This document shows, one piece after another, positions 37,588 to 44,711 of a DNA stretch of 64,000 nucleotides. Positions within the stretch are counted from its first letter, which is position 1, and the number at the start of each line of letters is the position of its first letter. The notes beneath the pieces are model-generated. The model was given only the letters and a program-made list of their open reading frames with translations. It was not told the DNA's origin and searched no databases. Source of the stretch: DASVTR01 sp036382855 (GTDB lineage Bacteria; Acidobacteriota; Blastocatellia; Pyrinomonadales; Pyrinomonadaceae); assembly GCA_036382855.1 (NCBI GenBank), contig DASVPO010000031.1, positions 45,414 through 109,413 on the forward strand. Reading direction: 5' to 3'. A program made the position numbers and the translations under genes.

Positions 37588-39090
37588 TCAGGCCCAGTTC
37601 TTCGCACGCCCGACTGCTTTCAGCCATCGTGCGTATAGTTCTTCGCGCCCGCCCACATCCATTTGCGGCTCATAGCGTCGCGCCATTTTCCACTTAGCGT
37701 CCAACTCTTCCCTGCTCTCCCAGAAGCCTGCGGCCAATCCCGCGAGGTATGCTGCGCCGAGCGAAGTCGTCTCCGTCACGGCAGGAACTTCGACGGGCAC
37801 GCCTAGAACGTCTGCCTGAAACTGCATCAGGAAACTGTTGACGACTGCGCCGCCGTCTGCGCGCAACTCCCGCAAACGAATGCCTGACTCACGCTCCATC
37901 GTCTCGACCACATCGCGCGTCTGGTAGCAGATGCTTTCAAGCGCCGCACGCGCAATGTGCGCACGCGTCGTGCCGCGCGTGATGCCCGTGATTGTGCCGC
38001 GCGCGTAAGCATCCCAGTGGGGCGCGCCGAGGCCGACGAGCGCGGGAACAAAATAGACGCCCTCGTTGGAAGCAAGTGAAAGCGCGAGCGCTTCCGTTTC
38101 CGCAGCCTCGCTGATAATGCCGAGGCCATCGCGCAGCCATTGCACGCCCGCTCCCGTGATAAAGACTGCGCCCTCAAGAGCATACTCGACAGGCTCATCC
38201 TCTATGGCCCAGGCGATGGTTGTCAGCAATCCTGATTGACTTGGGACGGCTTCGTGCCCCGTGTTGAGCAGCACGAAGGAGCCTGTGCCGTAAGTGTTCT
38301 TGGCGAGTCCTTCGCCGTAGCAGGCTTGGCCGAAGAGTGCCGCGTGCTGGTCTCCGGCGACGCCCGCAATCGGCACTCGCGCGCCGAAGAAGACTTCCGG
38401 GTACGTCTCTCCATAGATGAACGCCGAAGGTCGGACATGTGGCAGCAGCGCCTCCGGCACGTCGAAGAGTTCCAGCAGTTCTTTGTCCCAACGTAGCTCA
38501 TAGATGTTGTAGAGCATCGTGCGCGAGGCGTTGGAATAATCCGTGGCGTGGACTTTTGCCGCGCCCGTGAGTTTCCAGATGAGCCATGAGTCAACAGTGC
38601 CGAAGGCTATCTCGCCGCGCTCGGCCCTTTCGCGCAAGCCTTCCGTGTTATCCAGCATCCAACGGATTTTGGTCGCGGAAAAGTAGGCATCAACGACAAG
38701 GCCGGTCTTGCGCCGGATAGTTTCTTCCAGCCCGCGCTCGCGCAGTTGGTCGCAATCCGCGGCGGTGCGCCTGTCCTGCCAGACGATTGCCGGGCCAATT
38801 GCCTCTCCGCTTGTGCGCTCCCAAAGGATAGCGGTCTCGCGCTGGTTGGTGATGCCGATGGCGCGCAAGCTCGCGGCGCTTATGCGAGCCTGCGCCATAG
38901 CTTCCGCGACGAGATGGAGCGTTGTGCGCCAGATTTCTCCGGCGTCGTGTTCGACCCAACCGGGCTGCGGGTAGTACTGCGTAAACTCCGAATAGGCACG
39001 CCCGCTGATGTCGCCCGCGTGGTTGAAGATGATAACTTTCGTCCCGGTCGTTCCCTGGTCAATCGCCAGCACGTAGCCGTCTGGTTTCAT
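37588..39090 (-). CDS. glpK: Glycerol kinase
   Basis: The 500-residue FGGY-family kinase phosphorylates glycerol with ATP. YVLAIDQGTTGTKVIIF begins the first ATP-binding lobe, and GWVEHDAGEIWRTTL, NQRETAILWERTSG and AGVAGDQHAALFGQ are standard GlpK motifs. GTGSFVLLNTG corresponds to the phosphate-2 loop and LRADGGAVVNSFLMQFQADV to the C-terminal FGGY signature. The length equals the family norm. It is the promoter-proximal gene of the glpK-glpD pair and is divergent from the TPR lipoprotein at 39297. Confidence 0.96.
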   Translation of the reverse strand: MKPDGYVLAIDQGTTGTKVIIFNHAGDISGRAYSEFTQYYPQPGWVEHDAGEIWRTTLHLVAEAMAQARISAASLRAIGITNQRETAILWERTSGEAIGPAIVWQDRRTAADCDQLRERGLEETIRRKTGLVVDAYFSATKIRWMLDNTEGLRERAERGEIAFGTVDSWLIWKLTGAAKVHATDYSNASRTMLYNIYELRWDKELLELFDVPEALLPHVRPSAFIYGETYPEVFFGARVPIAGVAGDQHAALFGQACYGEGLAKNTYGTGSFVLLNTGHEAVPSQSGLLTTIAWAIEDEPVEYALEGAVFITGAGVQWLRDGLGIISEAAETEALALSLASNEGVYFVPALVGLGAPHWDAYARGTITGITRGTTRAHIARAALESICYQTRDVVETMERESGIRLRELRADGGAVVNSFLMQFQADVLGVPVEVPAVTETTSLGAAYLAGLAAGFWESREELDAKWKMARRYEPQMDVGGREELYARWLKAVGRAKNWA

Positions 39091-39227
39091 ATCTGATTCG
39101 TCTTTCGCGGTCGGAAGTTTTCAGTAGCCGTGTCGTCGTAGAGCAGTTCCTACTTGTAGCACAAAGACGCAGGGCACGAACAACCCGCCCGCGTTTGCCT
39201 GTGAGAGAGAGAAGAGCGGCTGGCTGT

Positions 39228-39256
39228 TTGACTCGCCAACGGATTTGGCGTAGATA
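39228..39256 (+). promoter_or_regulatory. Candidate sigma70 promoter for the TPR lipoprotein
   Basis: TTGACT (39228-39233), a 17-base spacer and TAGATA (39251-39256). The predicted start of transcription near 39263 leaves a leader of about 35 bases. Confidence 0.4.
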
Positions 39257-39296
39257 CTCGTGTCTTAGAGCAATTAATCGGAGTAGAAATATTTTA

Positions 39297-40121
39297 ATGA
39301 AAAGATTTTTTCTGACGCTCGCGCTCATCTGTCTGGGGTTGGCCCACATCGGTTGTTCATCCAGAAAGCAGCCGGACGCTACGAACACGACGGACGCACA
39401 GGCTGCTGCTGCGCCTTCGCCTGAAAGCGATGCAGCGGAAACGGAGGCGAGCGAGGAAGACCACACGGCAGGCGGGACTGAAAACGCGGAAGCACGCGCC
39501 TCATTTGAGCGCGGCAAAGAATTATCTTTGAGAGATCAGGACGAGGAAGCCGTGGAGGCTTTCAAGGAGGCCGTCAAGCTCGACCCCGATTATGCTGAAG
39601 CCTACTTCAGGCTGGCCTACTCGCAGACCGCGCTCGGTAAAAAAGACGAAGCCACGGAGGCTTTCGAGAAGGCGGCCAAGGCTTATGATAAGTATGTGCG
39701 TAAACATTCGAAGGATGCCAGAGCACACTTCAACATGGGGCTGGCCTACGGCAAGCTAATGAAGCCGGAGGAAGCCGTCAAGGCTTTCCGTCAGGCCGTC
39801 AAGCTGGAGCCGGAAAACGGCGAGTTCTATTATGAGTTGGGCCTCTCGTTGAGCAAGTTGGCCGAATATGATCAGGCGCTCATAGCTTTGCAGAAGTCAA
39901 TGGATCTGGACCCGGACAACTTCCGCGCGGGCGAGGCCATTGAAAAAGCCAAGCTCGGCAAGCAGCGCAAAGACGCCATCCTGAAACAGCAGGAAGCGTT
40001 GCTGAAAAGGAGGGGCGGCGGCGAGCAGAGGAATTCAAACAATTCAAACAACGCGAACAACTCTAACTCTGCACCGAAGACCAACCCGACGCCTGGGCCG
40101 CCTCCGCCGCCGACCGACTGA
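39297..40121 (+). CDS. TPR-repeat lipoprotein
   Basis: The 274-residue product begins MKRFFLTLALICLGLAHIGC, a lipoprotein-type signal with Cys20 as the probable lipidated residue (the -3 His is unusual). An acidic Ala/Glu-rich linker (residues about 25-60) leads to three or four TPR units, for example AVEAFKEAVKLDPDYAEAYF, KAFRQAVKLEPENGEFYYEL and LIALQKSMDLDPDNFRAGEA. The C-terminus is a low-complexity Asn/Ser then Pro tail. I start at ATG 39297 rather than upstream codons because the signal peptide begins there. A protein-protein interaction scaffold in the envelope is likely; partners are unknown. Confidence 0.85.
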   Translation: MKRFFLTLALICLGLAHIGCSSRKQPDATNTTDAQAAAAPSPESDAAETEASEEDHTAGGTENAEARASFERGKELSLRDQDEEAVEAFKEAVKLDPDYAEAYFRLAYSQTALGKKDEATEAFEKAAKAYDKYVRKHSKDARAHFNMGLAYGKLMKPEEAVKAFRQAVKLEPENGEFYYELGLSLSKLAEYDQALIALQKSMDLDPDNFRAGEAIEKAKLGKQRKDAILKQQEALLKRRGGGEQRNSNNSNNANNSNSAPKTNPTPGPPPPPTD

Positions 40122-40279
40122 AGCGTACATGAAGAGCGCGCAAGCGCAAACTTAATTGACTGTCCGGCGCTCTCGCAGAATTTGTTAACACGTTGAATCA
40201 GCACACACGAGCGTCAGACGTTACTATGTCCCGCTTCGTTTGAACGAAGATTACAAGGGGCTGTAATATTCCAACCACC

Positions 40280-41509
40280 TTGATTAACACTATCAGCGAA
40301 TCGCAGACGGCCACACGCTCGCCTCTTCATCACGAACTAACGCCTCACTTCGCAGCCCTCGCGCAGTTTCCGACGACGAAAGCCTTGGTTGCCTCCGACC
40401 TTTACGCACGCCTCAGGCCGGAGATTGAGCGCGTCCTTAATCAAACCGTACAGGAAGATTTCGCGCCCGCAACCGCTCCGCCCTCGTCGTCGAAAGCGCG
40501 CTCGATTCGCGCGACCGCATGGAATATAGAGCGCGGCCTGCGGCTCGACAGCCTGATTCGCATCTTCAAAGAACACGAGCGGCTGCGCGAGAGCGACGTG
40601 CTGCTCTTAACCGAGCTTGATTACGGCATGGCGCGCAGCGGCAACCGTTTCGTCGCACGCGAGATTGCTGAGAGCCTGAAGATGAACTACGCCTTTGCGC
40701 CCTGTTATCTGGCGCTCAATAAAGGCAGCGGCGTCGAAAAGTTTGTTGAGGGCGAAAACACTCTGGCGCTACACGGCAACGCCGTCCTGTCGCGTTACCC
40801 GCTTCTGCGCGCACACTCTCTGCCGCTGCCTAACGGCAAAGACAAGATGCGCGGCGCGGAAAAACGCCTGGGCAGCCAGCGCGCAGTCGTCGCAGACATG
40901 CAGCATCCGCTCGGGATGGTGCGTCTCGTCAGCCTGCATCTCGATGCACATTCCACACAGCGCCATCGTCAACAGCAGATGAAGCTGGTGCTTGACCACC
41001 TCGAAAATCTTGAGCCTCGTTTGCCCGTTCTGATTGGCGGCGACTGGAATACGCAGACCTACAATTCGAGTCGTGCAGTCTATTCCATCGCAGGCTTTTT
41101 CCGTCGCACGGCGATGGGCGTTCATCACGTCATCAAGAACCACTACCCGCATCCTGACCGCTGGTTTGAGCGTCATCTCTTCCGTGAGCTTGAGCGGCGG
41201 GGCTACGATTACCGCAGCCTCAATGAGACGGGCGCGTGCACTCTTCACTACGACGTGAAGGACCTGGCCGCCAACACGAACATGCGCGATTGGGTTCCGC
41301 AGTGGTGCTTCTGGTTTATCAATCGCGCGCTTGAGCCGCACGGAGGGCGCTGCTCTTTCAAGCTCGACTGGTTTACGGGGCGCGGCCTGATTGTTGATAC
41401 TACACACCCGCCGCAGGTCATCGGCGGCTTGCGCGATGAGCAGGGGCCGCTCTCCGACCACGACGCCATCGTGCTCGACTTTGTTCCGTCAGATTACCTT
41501 TCAACTTGA
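40280..41509 (+). CDS. Endonuclease/exonuclease/phosphatase-family protein
   Basis: The 409-residue product has the EEP fold: TAWNIERG (about residue 76) and LLLTELD (Glu metal ligand, about 113), LVSLHLDAHS, VLIGGDWNTQTYN (catalytic Asp/Asn), and the C-terminal SDHDAIVLDF with the catalytic His. KLDWFTGRGL precedes it. The family includes nucleases, sphingomyelinases and phosphoinositide phosphatases; nothing here fixes the substrate. A 75-residue N-terminal extension has no signal peptide. The start is TTG at 40280. Its stop overlaps the next reading frame (TTGA), so it is likely coupled to the VanX-like gene. Confidence 0.85.
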   Translation: MINTISESQTATRSPLHHELTPHFAALAQFPTTKALVASDLYARLRPEIERVLNQTVQEDFAPATAPPSSSKARSIRATAWNIERGLRLDSLIRIFKEHERLRESDVLLLTELDYGMARSGNRFVAREIAESLKMNYAFAPCYLALNKGSGVEKFVEGENTLALHGNAVLSRYPLLRAHSLPLPNGKDKMRGAEKRLGSQRAVVADMQHPLGMVRLVSLHLDAHSTQRHRQQQMKLVLDHLENLEPRLPVLIGGDWNTQTYNSSRAVYSIAGFFRRTAMGVHHVIKNHYPHPDRWFERHLFRELERRGYDYRSLNETGACTLHYDVKDLAANTNMRDWVPQWCFWFINRALEPHGGRCSFKLDWFTGRGLIVDTTHPPQVIGGLRDEQGPLSDHDAIVLDFVPSDYLST

Positions 41510-41511
41510 AA

Positions 41512-42186
41512 ATGAAGATACATGAAACACGCCGAAGCTTAATCGCTCTGCTGTTATTGATGAGCATGAGCGCGCTCGTCTGCGCGCAGGAAGGCCCGCC
41601 CGTGGAGGCAGGGCCGTTTCGCGCGCCGGATCTGGTCGAACTCGTCAGGCTCGACCCGACCATCCGTTTAGACATTCGCTACGCGACGAAAAACAATTTT
41701 CTGGGCCGTCGTGTCTACAAAGAGGCGCGCTCCTTTTTGCAGCGGCCGGCGGCGCAGGCCCTCGTGCGCGTCAATCGCGCGCTGCGTGAGAGAGGCTACG
41801 GCCTAACTATCTTCGACGGCTATCGTCCGTGGCGTGTGACGAAGATTTTCTGGGATGCCACGCCCGCCGACAAGAAAGAGTTTGTCGCAGACCCCGCCAA
41901 GGGTTCGCGCCATAATCGCGGCTGCGCCGTTGACCTCACGCTCTACGACCTGAAGACGGGCGCGCAAGTTCGGATGCCTAGCGAGTATGACGAAATGACC
42001 GAGCGCTCACACATCAACTACGCTTGCGCCGATGCGGAAGCGCGCAGGCTGCGCGACCTGCTCCGCGCCGCGATGGAAGCCGAAGGCTTCGCCGTCTACG
42101 AGCCTGAATGGTGGCACTACGATTATAAGCTTTGGAAAGAGTATCCGATTCTTGACATCAGCTTCGGCAAGATTAAGTCTGACTAG
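41512..42186 (+). CDS. Secreted D-Ala-D-Ala dipeptidase (VanX/DdpX family)
   Basis: The 224-residue product has a signal peptide (ALLLLMSMSALVCAQ) and the zinc-dependent D-alanyl-D-alanine dipeptidase signatures: YATKNNFLGRRVY, GYRPWRV, SRHNRGCAVDLT (zinc His and Asp, about residues 131-142) and PEWWHYDY (catalytic Glu and zinc His, about 199-206). VanX proper is cytoplasmic; the periplasmic members (DdpX-like) recycle peptidoglycan dipeptide rather than give resistance, which fits the export signal. No vanH/vanA partners are nearby. The start is ATG 41512 or, two codons earlier, a TTG at 41506 that overlaps the upstream stop. Confidence 0.93.
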   Translation: MKIHETRRSLIALLLLMSMSALVCAQEGPPVEAGPFRAPDLVELVRLDPTIRLDIRYATKNNFLGRRVYKEARSFLQRPAAQALVRVNRALRERGYGLTIFDGYRPWRVTKIFWDATPADKKEFVADPAKGSRHNRGCAVDLTLYDLKTGAQVRMPSEYDEMTERSHINYACADAEARRLRDLLRAAMEAEGFAVYEPEWWHYDYKLWKEYPILDISFGKIKSD

Positions 42187-42220
42187 CAGTCAACTCAAAT
42201 TCGCGAATGTTGAAAATAAG

Positions 42221-42255
42221 AGAGGCGAGCTGCATGAGAGCGGCCCGCCTCTTTT
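42221..42255 (+). terminator. Rho-independent terminator after the VanX-like gene
   Basis: A 7-bp AGAGGCG/CGCCTCT stem (42221-42227 with 42246-42252) with an 18-base loop is followed by TTT, 35 bases after the stop codon. Confidence 0.65.
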
Positions 42256-42284
42256 AACTAACACGAATCCGCTGCGCCGGATGA

Positions 42285-42518
42285 TCATCCGCCGGAGACC
42301 GTGACGGGGGTTTCTTCATCTCCGTCAGACGAAGAGCTGCCCGGTGGTTCGGGGTCGCCAAAGCTGCCGGGCGGTTCCGGGTCTCCGGCAGTGGATGTCT
42401 GAACGGATGCGCTACTTCCGGGCGGCGGCGGATCGCCGTAACCGCCTCCCGGTGGCGGAGGGTCGCCGGGAGCAGCGAAAGAAAGTGTCAAAAGCAGAGC
42501 TGCTAGAAATTCAAGCAT
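42285..42518 (-). CDS. Small secreted Gly/Pro repeat protein
   Basis: The 77-residue product has a short hydrophobic leader (MLEFLAALLLTLSFAAP) and then four copies of a GDPxPPG unit: GDPPPPG twice, then GDPEPPG twice, separated by Gly/Tyr and Ser/Thr spacers, ending in an acidic SSSSDGDEE stretch. AAGGAG lies 7 bases before the ATG, so translation is believable. Such Pro/Gly tandem proteins are often extended and surface-exposed. I know no family. It lies alone between the VanX-like gene and the MerR regulator, on the minus strand. Confidence 0.75.
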   Translation of the reverse strand: MLEFLAALLLTLSFAAPGDPPPPGGGYGDPPPPGSSASVQTSTAGDPEPPGSFGDPEPPGSSSSDGDEETPVTVSGG

Positions 42519-42737
42519 GATTTTTCTCCTTGGGTAAGAGGGAAATCGGGACTGGCAGCATTGGGAGTCTGCCAGTGTTTAAGGTGCAGCAGCGCGGATG
42601 CTACTCCCGCAGTTAAGTGGTGTCAATAGTTTGAGGGAAAGACTTGCGGCAGCAACGCATGCCCTTGGCACGCTCTGTCGAGCCGTTTGAGCGTGCTGAG
42701 GGCTTGCCGGTACATTGTACTGTTATACGCTGCTGTC

Positions 42738-43496
42738 TCAGCTTTTCGTGCGGGCGGCCATCGCTTGCGCGATGAACGTCTGCGCTTCGTCGCTATAGGG
42801 TTTCTGGAAGGTGGAAGGCCAGTTGGCCTGATCTGCGTAGAGCCGCTTGAGGTTGGCGGCGATTTCGGGGTTGCCGCCCGTGAAGGCTTCAATCAGATTG
42901 GCCCAACGCTCCGCCAGCGCCTGCGATTTTTCGCTCGACGGGTCTTCGCCCGCGCTCACGGCCGCTTCCACTTCTTTGATGAGCACAGCCCACTCCTGCT
43001 CGCCGCGTTCGCGCACCCCGTTTGCGCCGCGCGCGGCCAGTTCTTCCAGTTGCTCTTCCGTGTAATACTTCTTCAGCCAGTCCATGTTGTTTTGCATATT
43101 CATCACCTCGATTATTTTTCCGAACACTTCCCAATCAGATGTTTCGCCCGCTGCCACCACACGCTCGGCACGCTCGATGGCTGTGATGATTTTTTCCAGA
43201 CGACGGCGCTCCTCTTCAATGACGCTGCGTTGCATGCGAAGCGTCGCCTTCAAATCAAGCTCTCTTAAGTCGAGCAACTCCTTAATCTGTTTGAGGGAGA
43301 AGCCTATAAATTTGAGCGTCGCTATCTGTTGGAGTCTGGCGAAATCTTTTTCGCCGTAGAGGCGATAGCCTGCCGCCGTGTAGCCGCTCGGCTTGAGCAG
43401 CCCCGTGCGGTCGTAGTGATGCAGAGTACGCACCGTCACGCCCGCACGCTCTGCAAACTCCTGCGCCAGATACAGAGATTTAACTGCGCTTTTCAA
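42738..43496 (-). CDS. MerR-family TipA-type regulator
   Basis: The 252-residue product has an N-terminal MerR helix-turn-helix (about residues 9-80; YLAQEFAERAGVTVRTLHHY and DRTGLLKPSGYTAAGYRLYG), a dimerisation coiled coil (about 80-125), and a C-terminal TipAS-like domain (about 130-252; MNMQNNMDWLKKYYTEEQLE) that in TipA binds thiopeptide-type ligands. The start is TTG 43496 with AAGGAGG eight bases upstream. Its own promoter has a 19-bp spacer with a palindrome, the MerR hallmark, so it should autoregulate by DNA distortion. Target genes beyond itself are not obvious; the adjacent Gly/Pro peptide gene lies downstream on the same strand. Confidence 0.93.
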   Translation of the reverse strand: MKSAVKSLYLAQEFAERAGVTVRTLHHYDRTGLLKPSGYTAAGYRLYGEKDFARLQQIATLKFIGFSLKQIKELLDLRELDLKATLRMQRSVIEEERRRLEKIITAIERAERVVAAGETSDWEVFGKIIEVMNMQNNMDWLKKYYTEEQLEELAARGANGVRERGEQEWAVLIKEVEAAVSAGEDPSSEKSQALAERWANLIEAFTGGNPEIAANLKRLYADQANWPSTFQKPYSDEAQTFIAQAMAARTKS

Positions 43497-43519
43497 GCCA
43501 CCGGCCTCCTTCCATTCTC

Positions 43520-43550
43520 ATCCTAAGGTCTGACGTAACGTCAGGCGCAA
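43520..43550 (-). promoter_or_regulatory. MerR-type promoter and operator
   Basis: On the minus strand TTGCGC (43550-43545), a 19-base spacer, then TAGGAT (43525-43520). The spacer holds the palindrome CTGACGT-A-ACGTCAG (43530-43544). Overlong 19-bp spacing with a dyad between the hexamers is what MerR-family activators recognise, and it lies just ahead of the TipA-type gene. Confidence 0.8.
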
Positions 43551-43694
43551 GCGTTTTTTTGAAGCAGCTAAAATTCTTCTACTAAACGGTCTTGACAACA
43601 ACGGGGCGGCGGGCATAGAGTCCAGACCTGCACACGGCAGTCCGCTCGCGTTCGCTCCCCAAACCGAAAACTCTTAACGATTGACGGAAAAAGG

Positions 43695-44267
43695 ATGAAC
43701 TTCAAAAACCTCGCGCTTCTCTGCACGCTCCTTCTCTGCTGCAACGCTCTGGCTGCGGCGCAAGATGCAAAGTGTACTCTAAAAATCTCGCAGTTGACGG
43801 AAGCGCCGGAGTTGCGCGGCTTCCGTCTCGGCATGACGAAGGAACAGTTTAGAGCGCGCGTGCCAAAGCTCATCCTGCCGCCCGTTGATGAGTTTGGAGC
43901 GACGGCCATCAACATCTATCCTGAAAACGAAAACAACATTGACAAGGCCACCTTCGAGGGCATCAGAACCATCTCGCTCGAATTCCTGGACGGGCGCGTC
44001 ACCTCTCTCTGGGTCGGCTACACGCCCGACTTCAAGTGGAAGACGCTCGACGAATTCCTGAGCGGAATGACGCGCTCGCTCTCTTTGCCCGACGCGTGGC
44101 AGACCAGAGCCAGAGCGCGACAGTTATCCTGCGACGGTTTTCAGGTAACGGCCAACACCATCGGCGGCAATCCGAGCATCCGTCTCGTTGACAACGCCGC
44201 AAAGCAAACGCTCGAAGAACGCAAGGCCGCCAAAGACGCCGCGACCGAACAAGCCGAGCCGGAATAA
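43695..44267 (+). CDS. Secreted protein of unknown function
   Basis: The 190-residue product begins with a signal peptide (LALLCTLLLCCNALAAAQ). The mature part opens with APELRGFRLGMTKEQFRARV, a pattern (xLRGFxLGMTxxxV) seen in several small secreted Acidobacterial proteins, then a beta-rich region (TISLEFLDGRVTSLWVGYTP) and a charged C-terminal helix. I cannot assign a function. GGAAAAAGG precedes the ATG with short spacing. A heptad hairpin starts four bases after the stop. Confidence 0.75.
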   Translation: MNFKNLALLCTLLLCCNALAAAQDAKCTLKISQLTEAPELRGFRLGMTKEQFRARVPKLILPPVDEFGATAINIYPENENNIDKATFEGIRTISLEFLDGRVTSLWVGYTPDFKWKTLDEFLSGMTRSLSLPDAWQTRARARQLSCDGFQVTANTIGGNPSIRLVDNAAKQTLEERKAAKDAATEQAEPE

Positions 44268-44270
44268 AAG

Positions 44271-44349
44271 AGTCAAAAGTCCAAGGTTCAAAGTCCAAAG
44301 TCAAAAACCAGCTTCGTGACATTGGACTTTGAACCTTGGACTTTTGACT
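44271..44349. repeat. Heptad-repeat hairpin, GTCMAA family
   Basis: Bases 44271-44298 (units AGTCAAA, AGTCCAA, GGTTCAA, AGTCCAA) pair perfectly over 28 bp with 44322-44349. Extra units lie beyond both arms, up to 44305 on the left and 44357 on the right. The unit is the same as at 20279. It begins four bases after the stop at 44267 and probably ends that transcript. Confidence 0.85.
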
Positions 44350-44377
44350 TTGAACTTAATGTTCTAACCATTTTTAT

Positions 44378-44407
44378 TTGACTTTTGCCCGCAACACAAC
44401 GTAATCT
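44378..44407 (+). promoter_or_regulatory. Weak promoter candidate for the giant secreted protein
   Basis: TTGACT (44378-44383), 18-base spacer, TAATCT (44402-44407). The -10 is poor (3 of 6). If used, the leader is about 300 bases long. Confidence 0.25.
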
Positions 44408-44414
44408 TCGCGCA

Positions 44415-44526
44415 CCTGTTCTAACAGGAGCTATGCTCCTTCCAAACCTCCGGCGAGCATTTCCGCCTTAGGTTAGCAGTCCATCGGTTATCACGCTTTA
44501 TCCAAACCCCTCGTGCGAAAGAGGGG
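44415..44526 (+). promoter_or_regulatory. Leader RNA with mutually exclusive hairpins
   Basis: A 5-bp stem (44415-44419 with 44424-44428) and a 6-bp stem (44426-44431 with 44435-44440) share bases 44426-44428, so only one can form at a time. A third stem, CCCCTC/GAGGGG, spans 44507-44526. I match it to no known riboswitch class. Confidence 0.3.
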
Positions 44527-44711
44527 CGGCTTACACGTTACCATTCCCTAGGTTTCAAAGAGCAAGGCTTTCGTAATTCCGCTTTAACCCCGTTCTGTCG
44601 CCTGACAGGCTGTGCGTTCCCCTGAGAATTAAACGCACACGTCTACGTCCGGCTTCTGAAAGAAAGCGGCACACAAAAACCCCGAAATTTTTCTGATGGA
44701 GAACCCCCGAA

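Larger units (their letters stand above)
44268..44711. other. Non-coding region: heptad hairpin plus structured leader
   Basis: This 444-base gap between two plus-strand genes holds a terminator-like heptad hairpin (44271-44349), a weak promoter candidate (44378-44407), and about 300 bases of apparently untranslated leader with several stems ahead of the 1690-residue protein. No reading frame of substance is present. Confidence 0.6.

Noticed and set aside
41512..42186. Vancomycin resistance gene vanX
   Set aside because: The protein has a signal peptide and no vanH/vanA partners, so a periplasmic recycling dipeptidase is more likely than a resistance determinant.
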